A stretch of 64,000 nucleotides of DNA, taken from Pardosa pseudoannulata. Its lineage: Eukaryota; Arthropoda; Arachnida; Araneae; Lycosidae. The first letter of the stretch is position 1. Every line of letters starts with the position of its first letter. A program made the translations under genes and the position numbers. Shown here one piece after another: positions 63,350 through 64,000 of the stretch. Location of the stretch: contig CM063508.1 in NCBI GenBank assembly GCA_032207245.1, positions 91,023,320 to 91,087,319 on the forward strand, in the 5' to 3' direction. The notes under the pieces are model-generated. The model saw nothing but the letters and a program-made list of their open reading frames with translations, did no database searches and was not told the DNA's origin.

Positions 63350-64000
63350 ATATGTTACAGGCACTTTATTCAAAGACAGATTAAGATAGCTCTGTTTTTT
63401 TATTAAGCATTTTTAACATAAAATTAATGGATTTTGCTGTCAACTTTAACTGTTAATATTATTGCCAAGCCGACTTTCTCTCGAGCCAGACGATTGGTTC
63501 ATTAAAACGTATGCAAAACTGCAAACGCAATGAGGAACCCACATGCGAAACTTTTGATGGATTTTCATATATAAAATATTAAATGAATCTTTATAGTCAA
63601 TTTTTAGTAAACAAACACTAGACAAGTATGAGTGCCTAATAATTTATTAAGTACCATGTACTTCCGTTTTCGAGGCCCACATATAGAAGACCACTTCTAT
63701 AGACATATAATTCTTGAACTTATTCAGTGCCCTTGTTGAACACAGGTTTATCCCGACGATCCTCATTGTAAAACCCCAAACACAAATAGTTTAGTGTGAT
63801 GTATTTCAATTTTAAGCTTTTGTTTAGCAGAATGTATGTAAAATAACAAGTCTTAGCATGTTTTGACATTGGCATAGTGCCGAGGGAAAACAACTTAAAT
63901 TTTAAGTATCTAAATACCTTCTTTAATAATTTTACAATTTGACTTGATTGTTGCCATGGCACTCAGTTTGAGAACCACTGTTCTCTATACCCATAATCCA
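63350..64000. other. Intron sequence to the end of the window
   Basis: No exon completing the HMG box and no repeat family was recognised. The 80-codon minus-strand frame at 63720-63962 has no domain. Confidence 0.5.

Overview
The window is an AT-rich, intron-dominated piece of an animal nuclear genome. Its only convincing protein-coding content is part of one gene on the + strand: four exons of the TCF/LEF transcription factor of the Wnt pathway (pangolin in flies, TCF7L2-like in vertebrates). The exons lie at 45639-45774, 51556-51643, 58108-58302 and 62309-62534. All have canonical AG/GT borders and compatible phases, and they join into exactly 215 uninterrupted codons. These run from the segment after the beta-catenin-binding N-terminus, through the Groucho/TLE-binding region, into the first half of the HMG box. 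The 5' exons (beta-catenin binding) and the 3' exons (end of the HMG box, nuclear localisation signal, C-clamp if present) are not visible. The 45.6 kb before the first exon is most simply read as intron of the same gene, though that is inference. TCF sequence, very long introns, piggyBac-like elements, tRNA-derived SINEs and long (TA)n tracts suggest an arthropod. My guess is an arachnid, but this is not proven.

Layout. 1-10.9 kb is AT-rich intron with two local tandem arrays, a dispersed repeat ending in (TA)n, and microsatellites. 11.0-11.56 kb is a GC-richer block with a CCAAT box and a TATA-like box, a candidate regulatory element. 12.8-17.5 kb holds tandem duplications and small inverted repeats. 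18.0-18.5 kb is a CpG-richer patch with a CTCF-like motif. 18.5-21.3 kb is a tandem array interrupted by two back-to-back piggyBac-like elements. 22.7-23.4 kb is a duplicated pogo/Tigger-like end. 24.8-25.4 kb is a second copy of the first piggyBac-like element, inverted. 30.7-34.0 kb has a 455-bp duplication, long (TA)n tracts, a dead LINE reverse transcriptase and a dispersed repeat. 34.6-37.8 kb is a 1.6-kb tandem duplication. 40.6-43.9 kb has a SINE, microsatellites, a second GC-rich regulatory candidate (41.5-42.3 kb) and a pogo-like MITE. 44.1-45.56 kb is a 380-bp array that stops just before the first exon. The exon-bearing part (45.6-62.5 kb) has introns with SINEs, further TTAA-flanked elements, a 422-bp array (52.5-56.5 kb) and a 231-bp array (60.6-62.0 kb).

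The most unusual content is a set of short TTAA-flanked elements from at least two, probably four, unrelated-looking piggyBac families. Each is deleted to the same plan: terminal repeat, subterminal palindrome, then only the C-terminal cysteine-rich zinc-binding domain of the transposase, then the 3' end. All copies are non-autonomous and most of the coding remnants are broken.
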